A stretch of DNA of 64,000 nt. Source: Gammaproteobacteria bacterium (GTDB lineage Bacteria; Pseudomonadota; Gammaproteobacteria; Pseudomonadales; Ketobacteraceae). Positions within the stretch are counted from its first letter, which is position 1. Every line of letters starts with the position of its first letter. Positions 54,793-62,468 of the stretch are shown here, piece by piece. The DNA is taken from positions 1-64,000 of the forward strand of contig JABLXQ010000026.1 in assembly GCA_013178375.1 (NCBI GenBank), written 5' to 3'. The notes under the pieces were generated by a model that saw only the letters and a program-made list of their open reading frames with translations, was not told the DNA's origin and did no database searches. The position numbers and the translations under genes were made by a program.

Positions 54793-57618
54793 CTAGCCAA
54801 TCACTTTACGGTCGGGTTCCGAGTTGTGCGTGGAATGTTGCGACCAGCGCAGCAGGGTGTCGCGCAATTCGCCCAGCTCGATCGGCTTCGACAGGTGCGC
54901 ATTCATCCCGCTTTGCAGGCTGCGCTCCTTGTGTTCATCCATGATGTGGGCGGTGAGGGCGATGATGGGAATGGGCGCGCGGCCTTCCTTGCGTTCCCAC
55001 TGGCGGATGGCGCTGGCGGCCTCGAAGCCATCCATCACCGGCATCTCGCAATCCATCAATACCAGATCGAAATGCTGCTGCTGGATCATCTCCAGGGCGG
55101 CGCGTCCGTTGTCCACGGTCCAGGCGCGCATGCCCAGTCGCGCCAGCATGCCCTTGATGACTTTCTGGCTCAGGTGATGATCTTCCGCCACCAGAATATT
55201 CATCGCCGGCAGCTCTTCCGGATTTTCCGGGTCGCGCCGGTGCACGGACTGGATGCGGCGCAGGTGCGCCAGTTCTTCCAGCAGCGTCAGTTTCAGCAGG
55301 CGGCCGGTCACTGGCTTGGTGATCACGCGGCGGATACCTGCATTGCGCGCGGCAGTGGAACTGGGCGCCAGTCCCAAGCCGGTCAGCATCAGTACCAGCG
55401 GATCGTTGCTGATTAGCGCATCCTCTTTGATTTTCGCCGCCAGCTCCATGCCGCTCATGCCCGGCATTTCGTGATCCAGGATCACGATGTCGAAAGGTTC
55501 GTGCAGCGTGGCCTGGTTGTGCAGCATCGCCATCGCCTGCTTGCCATTGACGGCGGACGCCACCTGCATGCCCCAGCTGCTGGCCTGCTGCTGCAGCACC
55601 AGCCGGCACGACGCATTGTCGTCCACCACCAGCAGACGCAGGCCCTGCAATTGTTCGGCGAACAGCGGCAGATCCTGGCCTTCGCTGTCCGGCTCCAGCG
55701 GAATGCTGAACCAGAACGAACTGCCCTTGTTGGTCTGGCTCTGCGCGCCGATCTCGCCGTGCATCATGCGCACCAGCTGCTGCGAGATCGACAGCCCCAG
55801 GCCGTGATGATTGATCTGGTCCAGGTGATCGCGGCGGATGCGGAACAGTTCCTGCAATTTGTCACGGCTCATGCCGATGCCGGTATCCGTCACCGTGAAC
55901 TTGACGTTGCGCGGCGAATGCTCCGGATCTTTCGCGATGTCGATCACCACTTCGCCGTGGTCGGTGTATTTGATCGCGTTGGAAATCAGGTTGGCCAGCA
56001 CCTGGCGGATGCGGGTGGGATCGCCCTTCACCTGGAACGGCACGTCACTCTGAATATGGGTGATCAGTTCCAGCCGTTTTTCCTCGGCGCGGCTTTTGAA
56101 CATCTCGATGCATTCACTCAGCATCAGGCCGATGTCGAAGGAACTGATGTCCAGCGCCATCTTGCCGGTTTCGATTTTCGAGTAGTCGAGAATGTCGTCG
56201 AGAATTTTCAGCAGATTGTTGCCGGACGCGCTGATGGTGCGCACGAAATCTTCCTGCGACGGCGACAGCGGCGAATCCTCCAGCAGTTCCGCCATGCCGA
56301 GGATGCCGTTCATGGGGGTGCGGATCTCGTGGCTGATCTGGGCCAGGAATTCGGTCTTGGCGCGGCGCTCGGCTTCCTGGATCGCAACGTGACGGCGCTG
56401 CTGTTCCGCCAGCTGGTCGATGATGCGGCGATGGCTGTTCAGGGCCAGCCGGCCCAGAACCAGGTCGAGGAACAGGGCGCCCAGCATCAGCCAGGTGGTT
56501 TCCAGCCCGAATGCCAGTTGCGCGTACACGGTCTGGGCGCTGAGGCCGCCCACCAGCAGCACCAGGATGCGGGCCGGCAGCAGGTAGCGGGCGGGCGGAT
56601 GGCCGTCCATCGCGCGCAGCACCACCGCATACAAGGTCAGCGGAATGGTGAGCATGGCCACGGCCATGGCGGCCTCGGTGGACATGCGCGGCGATGCAGC
56701 CAGGCAGGCCAGCATGGTGAGGGCAATGATGCCCAGCACCAGCCGCAGCAGCGCGTCCAGATGGCGGCGCGTCTTGTGGGTATCCAGCAGGGTGCGGGTG
56801 AACTGCAGGCCGGTGGCGCACACCAGCATCATCGACAGGGCGTCGAGCCGGGTCTGCAGATTGGTCACCGGTATCCACAGGAAACCCAGGTAACCCAGCG
56901 CCGATCCGATATACATCAGCAATGCCAGCGCATAAGCGGCAAAATTGAGGTCGTTCAGTTCCCGTCGTTTCGCGAATTCAAACAGCGCGCTCATGAACAG
57001 CATCAGCACGATACCGGCGGCAAGGCCGGTGATCAGCTCCTGTACCTGCTGTTCCTGATAGAAGCTGGCGGGGTCTGCCAGCTGCAGGGAGAAATTCAGG
57101 TACTGGTCCGAGCGCATGCGCACCAGGTATTCGCTGGACTGGTGGGGTGTCAGCGGCAGCGCGATAACCGGCGTGCGATGGCGAATGTCGCCGTGCACGG
57201 CCCGGGTCTGGCTGCCGGCCTTGCCCAGGGGCAGCACGCCGCCGGGGGTGAGTTGATACACTTCCATCAGGCCGATATTGGGCCGGGTAAGGTACAGCAG
57301 CGCGTTGCGGCTTGGTTCCTGCCGGTTGTCGATCTGCAGGCGCAGCCAGAGGGTGGAATCGGTGTAGCCAAAGCGCAGGATGGGGGTGCGGGCGGGGGTG
57401 AACTGGCGGATCAGGGCGGGGTCGGTGAAGCTGTCCGGTTCGAAGGCGTTGTCGCTGTCCTCGAAGTAGCTCACGCTGGTCAGCATCGACAGGTTGAAAT
57501 GGGGTTCCGTCAGCGTCACGCTGGCCCATGCCTGTGGCAGGCACAATCCCATCCAGCAGCACAGCATCAGCAGCGCCAGTCCGGTGGCAGATCGATGGTG
57601 GTGGGCCGGTCGCCTCAT
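54793..57618 (-). CDS. 7TMR-DISM hybrid sensor histidine kinase with two receivers, 941 aa
   Basis: Signal peptide (about 1-32), 7TMR-DISM extracellular domain (about 35-185), seven transmembrane helices (about 193-390), HisKA with His430 in [12 protein letters not shown], HATPase (ISNAIKYTD, DTGIGMS, HHGLGLSIS), then two receivers. REC1 (about 660-785) has VVDDN, Asp715 in ILDHEMPG and TKPV; REC2 (about 807-925) has VAEDH and Asp856 in LMDCEMP. Unlike the kinase at 36012, both receivers keep the phosphoacceptor. No output domain or partner regulator lies next to it. Signal unknown. Confidence 0.9.
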   Translation of the reverse strand: MRRPAHHHRSATGLALLMLCCWMGLCLPQAWASVTLTEPHFNLSMLTSVSYFEDSDNAFEPDSFTDPALIRQFTPARTPILRFGYTDSTLWLRLQIDNRQEPSRNALLYLTRPNIGLMEVYQLTPGGVLPLGKAGSQTRAVHGDIRHRTPVIALPLTPHQSSEYLVRMRSDQYLNFSLQLADPASFYQEQQVQELITGLAAGIVLMLFMSALFEFAKRRELNDLNFAAYALALLMYIGSALGYLGFLWIPVTNLQTRLDALSMMLVCATGLQFTRTLLDTHKTRRHLDALLRLVLGIIALTMLACLAASPRMSTEAAMAVAMLTIPLTLYAVVLRAMDGHPPARYLLPARILVLLVGGLSAQTVYAQLAFGLETTWLMLGALFLDLVLGRLALNSHRRIIDQLAEQQRRHVAIQEAERRAKTEFLAQISHEIRTPMNGILGMAELLEDSPLSPSQEDFVRTISASGNNLLKILDDILDYSKIETGKMALDISSFDIGLMLSECIEMFKSRAEEKRLELITHIQSDVPFQVKGDPTRIRQVLANLISNAIKYTDHGEVVIDIAKDPEHSPRNVKFTVTDTGIGMSRDKLQELFRIRRDHLDQINHHGLGLSISQQLVRMMHGEIGAQSQTNKGSSFWFSIPLEPDSEGQDLPLFAEQLQGLRLLVVDDNASCRLVLQQQASSWGMQVASAVNGKQAMAMLHNQATLHEPFDIVILDHEMPGMSGMELAAKIKEDALISNDPLVLMLTGLGLAPSSTAARNAGIRRVITKPVTGRLLKLTLLEELAHLRRIQSVHRRDPENPEELPAMNILVAEDHHLSQKVIKGMLARLGMRAWTVDNGRAALEMIQQQHFDLVLMDCEMPVMDGFEAASAIRQWERKEGRAPIPIIALTAHIMDEHKERSLQSGMNAHLSKPIELGELRDTLLRWSQHSTHNSEPDRKVIG

Positions 57619-57656
57619 GAGAATGGTGCTTTGCGTCCTGCGATTGGTTAATTTTG

Positions 57657-57748
57657 GGCCAAGTATATCCCACTTGGCGCCGGTTCCTACAGGATGAATC
57701 GGTTGTTGTCAGACAATTCGACGATGCCCTGCCAAGTGGGTATTGGCC
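57657..57748 (-). other. Long imperfect inverted repeat between the hybrid kinase and the cNMP-domain gene
   Basis: CCCACTTGGC (57669-57678) and GCCAAGTGGG (57731-57740) are exact inverted ten-mers; outside them, GGCCAA (57657-57662) pairs with TTGGCC (57743-57748). The loop contains TTGTCAGACAA, itself nearly palindromic. The right arm touches the stop codon of the cNMP-domain gene (57748). No T-run. Could be a processing structure or regulator sites. Confidence 0.4.
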
Positions 57749-58824
57749 TATTCCGTCTGCCGCAGCAGATAGGCCTGGAAGCCGGCGCTGATCAACAAGT
57801 AGACCCCTAATTCGCTTCGCCGTCCAGCGTTGGCCGACACCACATAGAACTTTTCCCTGGCAAATTCCGTCATCCGATCCCGCAGCCGGTTCAGGGGCAC
57901 ATTGATGCTGCCTTCGTCGTGCTGGTGTTTGTATTCGCCGGACAGTCGCACGTCCAGCAGCACCAGGGGTTGGCCACTGCTGCGCATTCGCTCCAGGTCA
58001 GGCCCGCTCAGGCTGCGCAGCACCGGTTCCTCCAGCAGTTTTTTGAATTCTGCTTTGTCCAGGTACATCACTTTGCCGGCGGTTTCCATGGTGATGGTGG
58101 CGTTGCGGGTGGTTTCGCCGATCAGGGCTTCCTCACCGAAGAAGCGGCCGGCACCGAGTTCGGCCAACTGCCGTTCGCCATCGGCGCCCCGGCGGCTCAC
58201 CCGGGCGCGGCCGGCAGCAATGACGAAGAAGCGGTCACCCGACTGGCCTTCCTGCACGACCACCTCGCCCGCGCCGCATTCCTGGCTTTTGAACGTGGCG
58301 AACAGTTGCTGGATGTGGGCGGGAGGCACCTTGCTGAACAGCTCCGATTCCAGCAGCGCCGACATCCAGTCTTCCTCGGGGACGTTGGAGCCGGTCTGCT
58401 CTCCGCTGGCGGCCTGTTCCCAGGTCATCAGCAGGTCGAGCCGGTCCTTGTCGAACTCCAGCAGCAGGCTTTCGCAGGTGGTGATGGCCGACAGGCGGTG
58501 GGGCGTTTCGTTGTCCAGGGCGTGGGCGCTGCCAGCATCCCCGGCCTTGATCGAGGTAATGTTGAAATTCTCGTCCAGCAGGTCCACGGTGCCCTGCAGT
58601 ACGTAGTGCACCAGGGTGTCCTCCTGGCCACGCTTGAACAGTTTCTTGCGTGCCGGCACTGTCTGCACGCGCGCAATTTTCAGTACATCCTGCAGGTGGT
58701 TGTCCGGCATCTCATTGAAAGGCACTAGGGTTTTCAGATGTGACACATCCAGAACGAAACCCTGCTTGGTTTCGTTTTTGGCGCCCGCGCCCAGCAGTCC
58801 GGTCAATTTGTTGAGAATATTCAT
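57748..58824 (-). CDS. Double cyclic-nucleotide-binding-domain protein with inactive rhodanese domain, 358 aa
   Basis: Two cNMP-binding beta-barrels: the first at about 35-130 is degenerate, the second at about 155-265 keeps GRFFGEEALIGETTRNATI, with the Glu and Arg that bind the cyclic nucleotide. The C-terminal about 270-358 is a rhodanese fold (LVLLDVRLSGEYKHQHDEGSINVPLNRLR) whose active-site loop reads SANAGRRS; the catalytic Cys is replaced and none is present in the domain. No helix-turn-helix. Likely a sensory or scaffold protein. ATG at 58824 is chosen; the frame is open to 58851. Divergent from rimK. Confidence 0.85.
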   Translation of the reverse strand: MNILNKLTGLLGAGAKNETKQGFVLDVSHLKTLVPFNEMPDNHLQDVLKIARVQTVPARKKLFKRGQEDTLVHYVLQGTVDLLDENFNITSIKAGDAGSAHALDNETPHRLSAITTCESLLLEFDKDRLDLLMTWEQAASGEQTGSNVPEEDWMSALLESELFSKVPPAHIQQLFATFKSQECGAGEVVVQEGQSGDRFFVIAAGRARVSRRGADGERQLAELGAGRFFGEEALIGETTRNATITMETAGKVMYLDKAEFKKLLEEPVLRSLSGPDLERMRSSGQPLVLLDVRLSGEYKHQHDEGSINVPLNRLRDRMTEFAREKFYVVSANAGRRSELGVYLLISAGFQAYLLRQTE

Positions 58825-59044
58825 GGCATATCTTTGACGGTATTGAAGCACCGTTTCCTTGACCTAAGTGTAGACGGGGCTGGCGGAAGTCAGCAGACGT
58901 TTGTCGCCAAAGTTGAACCTGGTCAATGATTGCGCGACTGGCAGCCGGCTGGTTGCGGCGTGTCGGGCGTAATCCGCGAAAAAGAATTATCATATAGACG
59001 CCATCTTCAAGATGCAGGCTTGCCTGATCCCCTTGCCCCCCTGT

Positions 59045-59100
59045 ACGGACCTCCTTAAACGGACCTCCTGAAACGAAATTCCCAAAACGGAACCCTTTGC
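59045..59100 (+). repeat. Four imperfect 14-base tandem repeats before rimK
   Basis: Units ACGGACCTCCTTAA (59045), ACGGACCTCCTGAA (59059), ACGAAATTCCCAAA (59073) and ACGGAACCCTTTGC (59087) run right up to the rimK start at 59101. The first two are almost identical, the others diverged. The last unit supplies GGAA, a weak ribosome site. Confidence 0.6.
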
Positions 59101-60012
59101 ATGAAAGTTGCGATTCTGTCCCGTAACCGCAATCTGTATTCCACCCGTCGTCTGGTAGAAGCGGCTGCGGCAGCCGGGCACGAGGCCCATGTCATCGACA
59201 CCCTGCGCTGTTACATGAACATGGCCACCGACAAGCCCACCATTCACTACAAAGGCAAGTCGCTGGAGGATTTCGACGCGGTGATTCCGCGTATCGGCGC
59301 CTCGATCACTTTTTACGGCACCGCCGTGGTCCGCCAGTTCGAGATGATGGGAGTGTTCACCCTGAACGAATCCGTGGCCATTTCCCGTTCCCGCGACAAG
59401 CTGCGGTCATTGCAGCTGCTGTCGCGCAAGGGCATCGGCATGCCGGTGACCTGCTTCGCCCACTCCCCCGACGAAATTCCCGATCTGATCGACATGGTGG
59501 GCGGCGCGCCACTGGTGATCAAACTGCTGGAAGGCACCCAGGGCATCGGCGTGGTGCTGGCGGACACCCGCAAGGTGGCCGAAAGCGTGATCGAGGCCTT
59601 TCTGGGCCTGAAAGCGAACATTCTGATCCAGGAATACATTGCCGAGGCTGGCGGTGCCGACATCCGCTGCTTCGTGATCGGTGACAAGGTGGTGGCGGCC
59701 ATGAAGCGGCAGGCCAAGCCGGGCGAGTTCCGTTCCAACCTGCATCGCGGCGGCAGCGCCAGCCTGGTGAAAATCACGCCGGAGGAGCGGGCGATGGCGG
59801 TGCGGGCAGCCAAGATCATGGGGCTGAGCGTGGCGGGTGTGGACCTGATCCGCTCCCATCGCGGGCCGCTGATCATGGAGGTGAATTCGTCGCCGGGGCT
59901 GGAAGGAATCGAGGAAGCCAGCGGCAAGGACATCGCCGGCATGATCTATTCCCACATCGAAAAACACTGGGCGGAAGGCAAGGCCAACAGCAAGACCGTG
60001 AACAAGGGTTGA
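59101..60012 (+). CDS. rimK: Ribosomal protein S6 modification enzyme RimK (glutamate ligase), 303 aa
   Basis: ATP-grasp ligase that adds glutamates to the C-terminus of ribosomal protein S6 and can make poly-glutamate. Motifs: [22 protein letters not shown] at the N-terminus, the ATP-grasp [16 protein letters not shown], and metal/substrate loop [14 protein letters not shown]. Length matches E. coli RimK (300). The gene stands alone in the window, divergent from a cNMP-domain gene. Confidence 0.95.
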   Translation: MKVAILSRNRNLYSTRRLVEAAAAAGHEAHVIDTLRCYMNMATDKPTIHYKGKSLEDFDAVIPRIGASITFYGTAVVRQFEMMGVFTLNESVAISRSRDKLRSLQLLSRKGIGMPVTCFAHSPDEIPDLIDMVGGAPLVIKLLEGTQGIGVVLADTRKVAESVIEAFLGLKANILIQEYIAEAGGADIRCFVIGDKVVAAMKRQAKPGEFRSNLHRGGSASLVKITPEERAMAVRAAKIMGLSVAGVDLIRSHRGPLIMEVNSSPGLEGIEEASGKDIAGMIYSHIEKHWAEGKANSKTVNKG

Positions 60013-60083
60013 TTGAATTGCTGGGGCGCCGCGCACGAGAGTGGCGGCGTCTGCCGTGTTTATTGAAGAGTTTATCCCAGCGT

Positions 60084-60914
60084 TTATTTCAAAGTGAATT
60101 TCACCGGCGCGCCGTCGTAGCTCATGCTGAACTGGATGCCGTCGCGGGTGGGGTTGTCGTTGCCGGTGTTGCTGTCGGAGAAAATCCATTCGCCGGCGGT
60201 ATCGCGGAAAGTGGCGCTGTAGAAATGCGCGTCTTCGCCGTTGCGCTCGCCTTCCCGGGTGAGAATGTTGGCGCAGCTGATTGTCTTGTTCGAGCCGTAG
60301 CCGCTGAGAGTGCCGATACTGCTGCCGATGTCGCTGGACAGTTTGACCCAGCGCGAACTGAAATGGCCGCTGCTGTCGCTGCTCCCGTTGGCGGTGGTTT
60401 TGCTGTGGGTGTAGTCGGTGCTGCCAAACTCGATCACCCGGTTGTCGCGGATGGTGCCCACGGGTTTGACGTTGCCGGGGAAGTTGCCCCACACCAGCTG
60501 GTGGTCGCCCTCGAAATGGAAGGTGTAGAGGCGCAGGGAGGAACTGCAGTCGCTGATGTCGACGCTGGTGCCATTATCTTTCACGAAATGCACATGGGCG
60601 ATGGTGTCCACGTAGCTGCCTTCCACCGACTCGCCATCCTCAATGCCGGTTTCGCTCCAGATGTTCCCCGACGCTTCCAGCCAGACGCCGGTCAGGTTCT
60701 CGCCCGAAGTGGCGCCTGCGGCGGACTGGGCCTGGGTGCTGAAGCTGTTGATGGAGGCTTCCATCTCGCGCTGCTGCTGGCTGTTGCTGTCTGGCGCGGG
60801 GGATTCCACTGTCACACCGGCTGCGTTGGTGCTGGCGGTGTTGCCACCAGAACCGCCACCGCAGGCGGTCAGAATAAAGGGGGCCAAAGCGACCAGCAGT
60901 TTCGCGTTCTTCAT
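60084..60914 (-). CDS. Lipoprotein of unknown function, 276 aa
   Basis: Signal peptide with lipobox LTAC (Cys18), followed by a Gly/Ser/Asn-rich linker (GGGSGGNTASTNAAG) that is typical of a surface lipoprotein. The mature domain (about 75-276) looks beta-rich: GVWLEASGNIWSE, SYVDTIAHVHFVKD and HFYSATFRDTAGEWIFSDSNTG. Two or three Cys in the mature part may form a disulfide. I recognise no family. It lies convergent to rimK and downstream of purD on the same strand, 232 bases away. Confidence 0.75.
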   Translation of the reverse strand: MKNAKLLVALAPFILTACGGGSGGNTASTNAAGVTVESPAPDSNSQQQREMEASINSFSTQAQSAAGATSGENLTGVWLEASGNIWSETGIEDGESVEGSYVDTIAHVHFVKDNGTSVDISDCSSSLRLYTFHFEGDHQLVWGNFPGNVKPVGTIRDNRVIEFGSTDYTHSKTTANGSSDSSGHFSSRWVKLSSDIGSSIGTLSGYGSNKTISCANILTREGERNGEDAHFYSATFRDTAGEWIFSDSNTGNDNPTRDGIQFSMSYDGAPVKFTLK

Positions 60915-61146
60915 AAGACTTCCCGATTGGAGTTGTTGTTATGGGCCACCTGATCACCATAGGGTGTCATGCCCTGCGGGTGACGTGTGATCAAATATTA
61001 GACAATTTGAATGCAGGGGTGGGTCGTAATATCTGTGGAAAATCTAGGTGGAATGGAAAGCGAATGTTGCGTTTTGTAAGCGGGGGGGGTATGGAGGAGT
61101 GTCTGGATGGGGAGTGACGCCTGGAAAGGGCGCCACTCCGTAAGCG

Positions 61147-62439
61147 TCAGGACTGGGAGCGTTCCCGTGCCACTGCCCGGTAACCAATGTCGTCACGGTA
61201 ATAGACGTTGCTCCAGTTGATCTGCTTCACCAGATCATAGGCGCGGGCCTGGGCCTGAGCCACGGTGTCGCCCAGGGCCACGGCGCACAGTACCCGGCCG
61301 CCGTTGGTTACTACCCGGCCCTCTTTCAGCGTGGTGCCGGCGTGGAATACCTTGGCGTTGTCCTGCTCCTGTTCCGGCAGGCCCAGAATGATGTCGCCTT
61401 TATTGTAATCATCCGGATAGCCGCCAGCCGCCATCACCACACCCAGCGATGCGCGCGGGTCCCATTGTGCTTCGGTCTGGTTCAGCTTGCCTTCCAGCGC
61501 CAGGTCCACCAGCTCTACCAGATCCGACTGCAGCCGCATCATGATCGGCTGGGTTTCCGGATCGCCGAAGCGGCAGTTGAATTCCAGCACCTTGGGCGTG
61601 CCGTCGGCGGCGATCATCACGCCGGCGTACAGAAATCCGGTGTAAATATTGCCCTCATCCGCCATGCCGCGCACGGTTGGATAAATCACCTCGTCCATGA
61701 TGCGCTGCGAAATTTCCGGCGTAACTACCGGAGCCGGGGAGTAGGCGCCCATGCCGCCGGTGTTGGGGCCCTGGTCGCCGTTGTCGCGGGCCTTGTGGTC
61801 CTGTGAGGTGGCCATGGGCAGCACGTTCTCGCCGTCGACCATGCAGATGAAACTGGCTTCCTCGCCCACCAGAAATTCCTCGATCACAACGCGGTTGCCG
61901 GCGTCACCGAATTTGTTGCCCGCCAGCATGTCGTTCACGGCAGCGATCGCTTCGGCTTCGGTCTGCGCCAGGATTACGCCCTTGCCGGCGGCGAGGCCAT
62001 CGGCTTTCACCACAATCGGCGCGCCCTGCTGTTTGATGTAGGCGACAGCCTTGTCGATTTCAGTGAAGTTGCCGTAGGCGGCGGTGGGGATTTTGTGGCG
62101 GGCCAGAAAATCCTTGGTGAACGCTTTGGAACCTTCCAGTTGCGCGGCGTTTTGGGTAGGGCCGTAGCATTTCAGGTTGGCGGCGCGGAATGCATCCACC
62201 ACTCCATTCACGAGCGGAGCTTCGGGTCCGACAATAGTCAGATAAACGTTATTCTGTTTGGCGAACTGCACCAGCTTGTCGATGGCCAGTACATCGATGG
62301 CGACGTTTTCCACCTTTGCTTCCAGCGCAGTGCCGGCATTGCCCGGCGCGACAAACACTTTTTCCACCTTGGATGACTGGGCCACTTTCCAGGCCAGCGC
62401 GTGTTCACGTCCGCCGTTGCCAATGATCAGAATGTTCAT
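61147..62439 (-). CDS. purD: Phosphoribosylamine-glycine ligase, 430 aa
   Basis: ATP-grasp enzyme of purine synthesis: phosphoribosylamine + glycine + ATP to GAR. Motifs in order: MNILIIGNGGREHALAWKVAQS, TIVGPEAPLVNGVVD, PIVVKADGLAAGKGVILA and the metal site FNCRFGDPETQ. Length matches the family. Start ATG 62439 (MNILIIG) follows GAGGAAACAG; an upstream start at 62472 would add 11 residues. It follows the antiporter gene by 29 bases on the same strand. Confidence 0.96.
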   Translation of the reverse strand: MNILIIGNGGREHALAWKVAQSSKVEKVFVAPGNAGTALEAKVENVAIDVLAIDKLVQFAKQNNVYLTIVGPEAPLVNGVVDAFRAANLKCYGPTQNAAQLEGSKAFTKDFLARHKIPTAAYGNFTEIDKAVAYIKQQGAPIVVKADGLAAGKGVILAQTEAEAIAAVNDMLAGNKFGDAGNRVVIEEFLVGEEASFICMVDGENVLPMATSQDHKARDNGDQGPNTGGMGAYSPAPVVTPEISQRIMDEVIYPTVRGMADEGNIYTGFLYAGVMIAADGTPKVLEFNCRFGDPETQPIMMRLQSDLVELVDLALEGKLNQTEAQWDPRASLGVVMAAGGYPDDYNKGDIILGLPEQEQDNAKVFHAGTTLKEGRVVTNGGRVLCAVALGDTVAQAQARAYDLVKQINWSNVYYRDDIGYRAVARERSQS

Positions 62440-62468
62440 GCTGTTTCCTCGGTTCGAAAAGGTGTTGT

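Noticed and set aside
55471-57651. Plus-strand frame of 726 codons opposite the second hybrid kinase
   Set aside because: His/Gln-rich with no recognisable pattern and antisense to a perfectly conserved kinase.
61111-61139. Hairpin-like repeat (GGAGTG...CACTCC) after purD
   Set aside because: Mismatches and no T-run; cannot be called a terminator.
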